DNA of 64,000 nucleotides from Halocaridina rubra (taxonomy: Eukaryota; Arthropoda; Malacostraca; Decapoda; Atyidae), in the NCBI GenBank assembly GCA_037179515.1, contig JAXCGZ010021037.1:27572-91571 (forward strand), given 5' to 3'. The notes under the pieces were generated by a model. It was given only the letters and a program-made list of their open reading frames with translations. It was not told the origin of the DNA and did not search any database. The translations under genes were made by a program, and so were the position numbers. Positions 62,952 through 64,000 of the stretch are shown here, piece after piece. Each line of letters starts with the position of its first letter. The first letter of the stretch is position 1.

Positions 62952-64000
<1,049 letters not shown>

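Overview
This window reads as repeat-dense eukaryotic, non-microbial DNA, most likely from an arthropod and plausibly a decapod crustacean. The evidence is many long (TA)n arrays, Tigger/pogo and hAT transposases, CR1-, RTE- and I-like LINE reverse transcriptases, tRNA-derived SINEs, and short matches to the arthropod telomere motif (TTAGG)n. The species cannot be fixed from sequence alone. No bacterial-style operon, CRISPR array or rRNA gene was seen. Almost all real coding sequence is transposon-derived and most of it is broken.

Layout. 1-13.8 kb is a chain of TA-flanked DNA transposons separated by (TA)n microsatellites: a partial Tigger copy (1-1953) carrying a SINE; a full-length Tigger (2050-5993) with a frameshifted transposase and ~160-bp tandem repeats in its 3' arm; a 37-bp isolated Tigger end; two deletion derivatives (6283-7583, 12257-13786); a palindromic MITE; two other TA-bounded elements (8021-8920, 9019-10603); and an RTE-like LINE. 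14.4-16.1 kb is another TA-bounded element with an unexplained exon-like ORF. 16.4-20.3 kb is the quietest stretch. It holds the best candidate for a host gene: a minus-strand terminal exon with a good acceptor, stop and poly(A) signal, and a phase-compatible ATG exon with a strong donor.

20.6-30.8 kb holds consecutive CR1-like LINE copies in one orientation. One is split by a 3.8-kb LTR retrotransposon (24984-28797) with two 662-bp LTRs, a 4-bp target duplication, a polypurine tract and an unusually long 45-nt tRNA-Leu-like primer binding site. 30.8-31.4 kb has a 184-bp near-perfect palindrome between TA arrays. 31.5-36.3 kb is a ZMYM1-like hAT transposon, terminal repeats and 8-bp target duplication visible, split by a LINE. 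38.9-46.6 kb holds a dead TIGD1-like transposase, two minus-strand LINE remnants and a decayed Ty3/gypsy-like pol.

48.8-60.1 kb is a nested stack: hAT-type ends enclose an I-like LINE (zinc-knuckle ORF1, endonuclease, reverse transcriptase, RNase H). That LINE is split by a CR1 LINE with an intact ORF1, which is itself split by a tRNA-derived SINE. The last 4 kb has TA/CTAT/GA microsatellites, a minus-strand CR1 fragment and a possible CpG-rich first exon near 62.5 kb.

The functional content is the life history of mobile elements: autonomous Tigger, hAT, CR1 and I-like elements, now decayed, with non-autonomous derivatives (deleted Tiggers, MITEs, SINEs, a rearranged LTR element) that would depend on enzymes encoded elsewhere.
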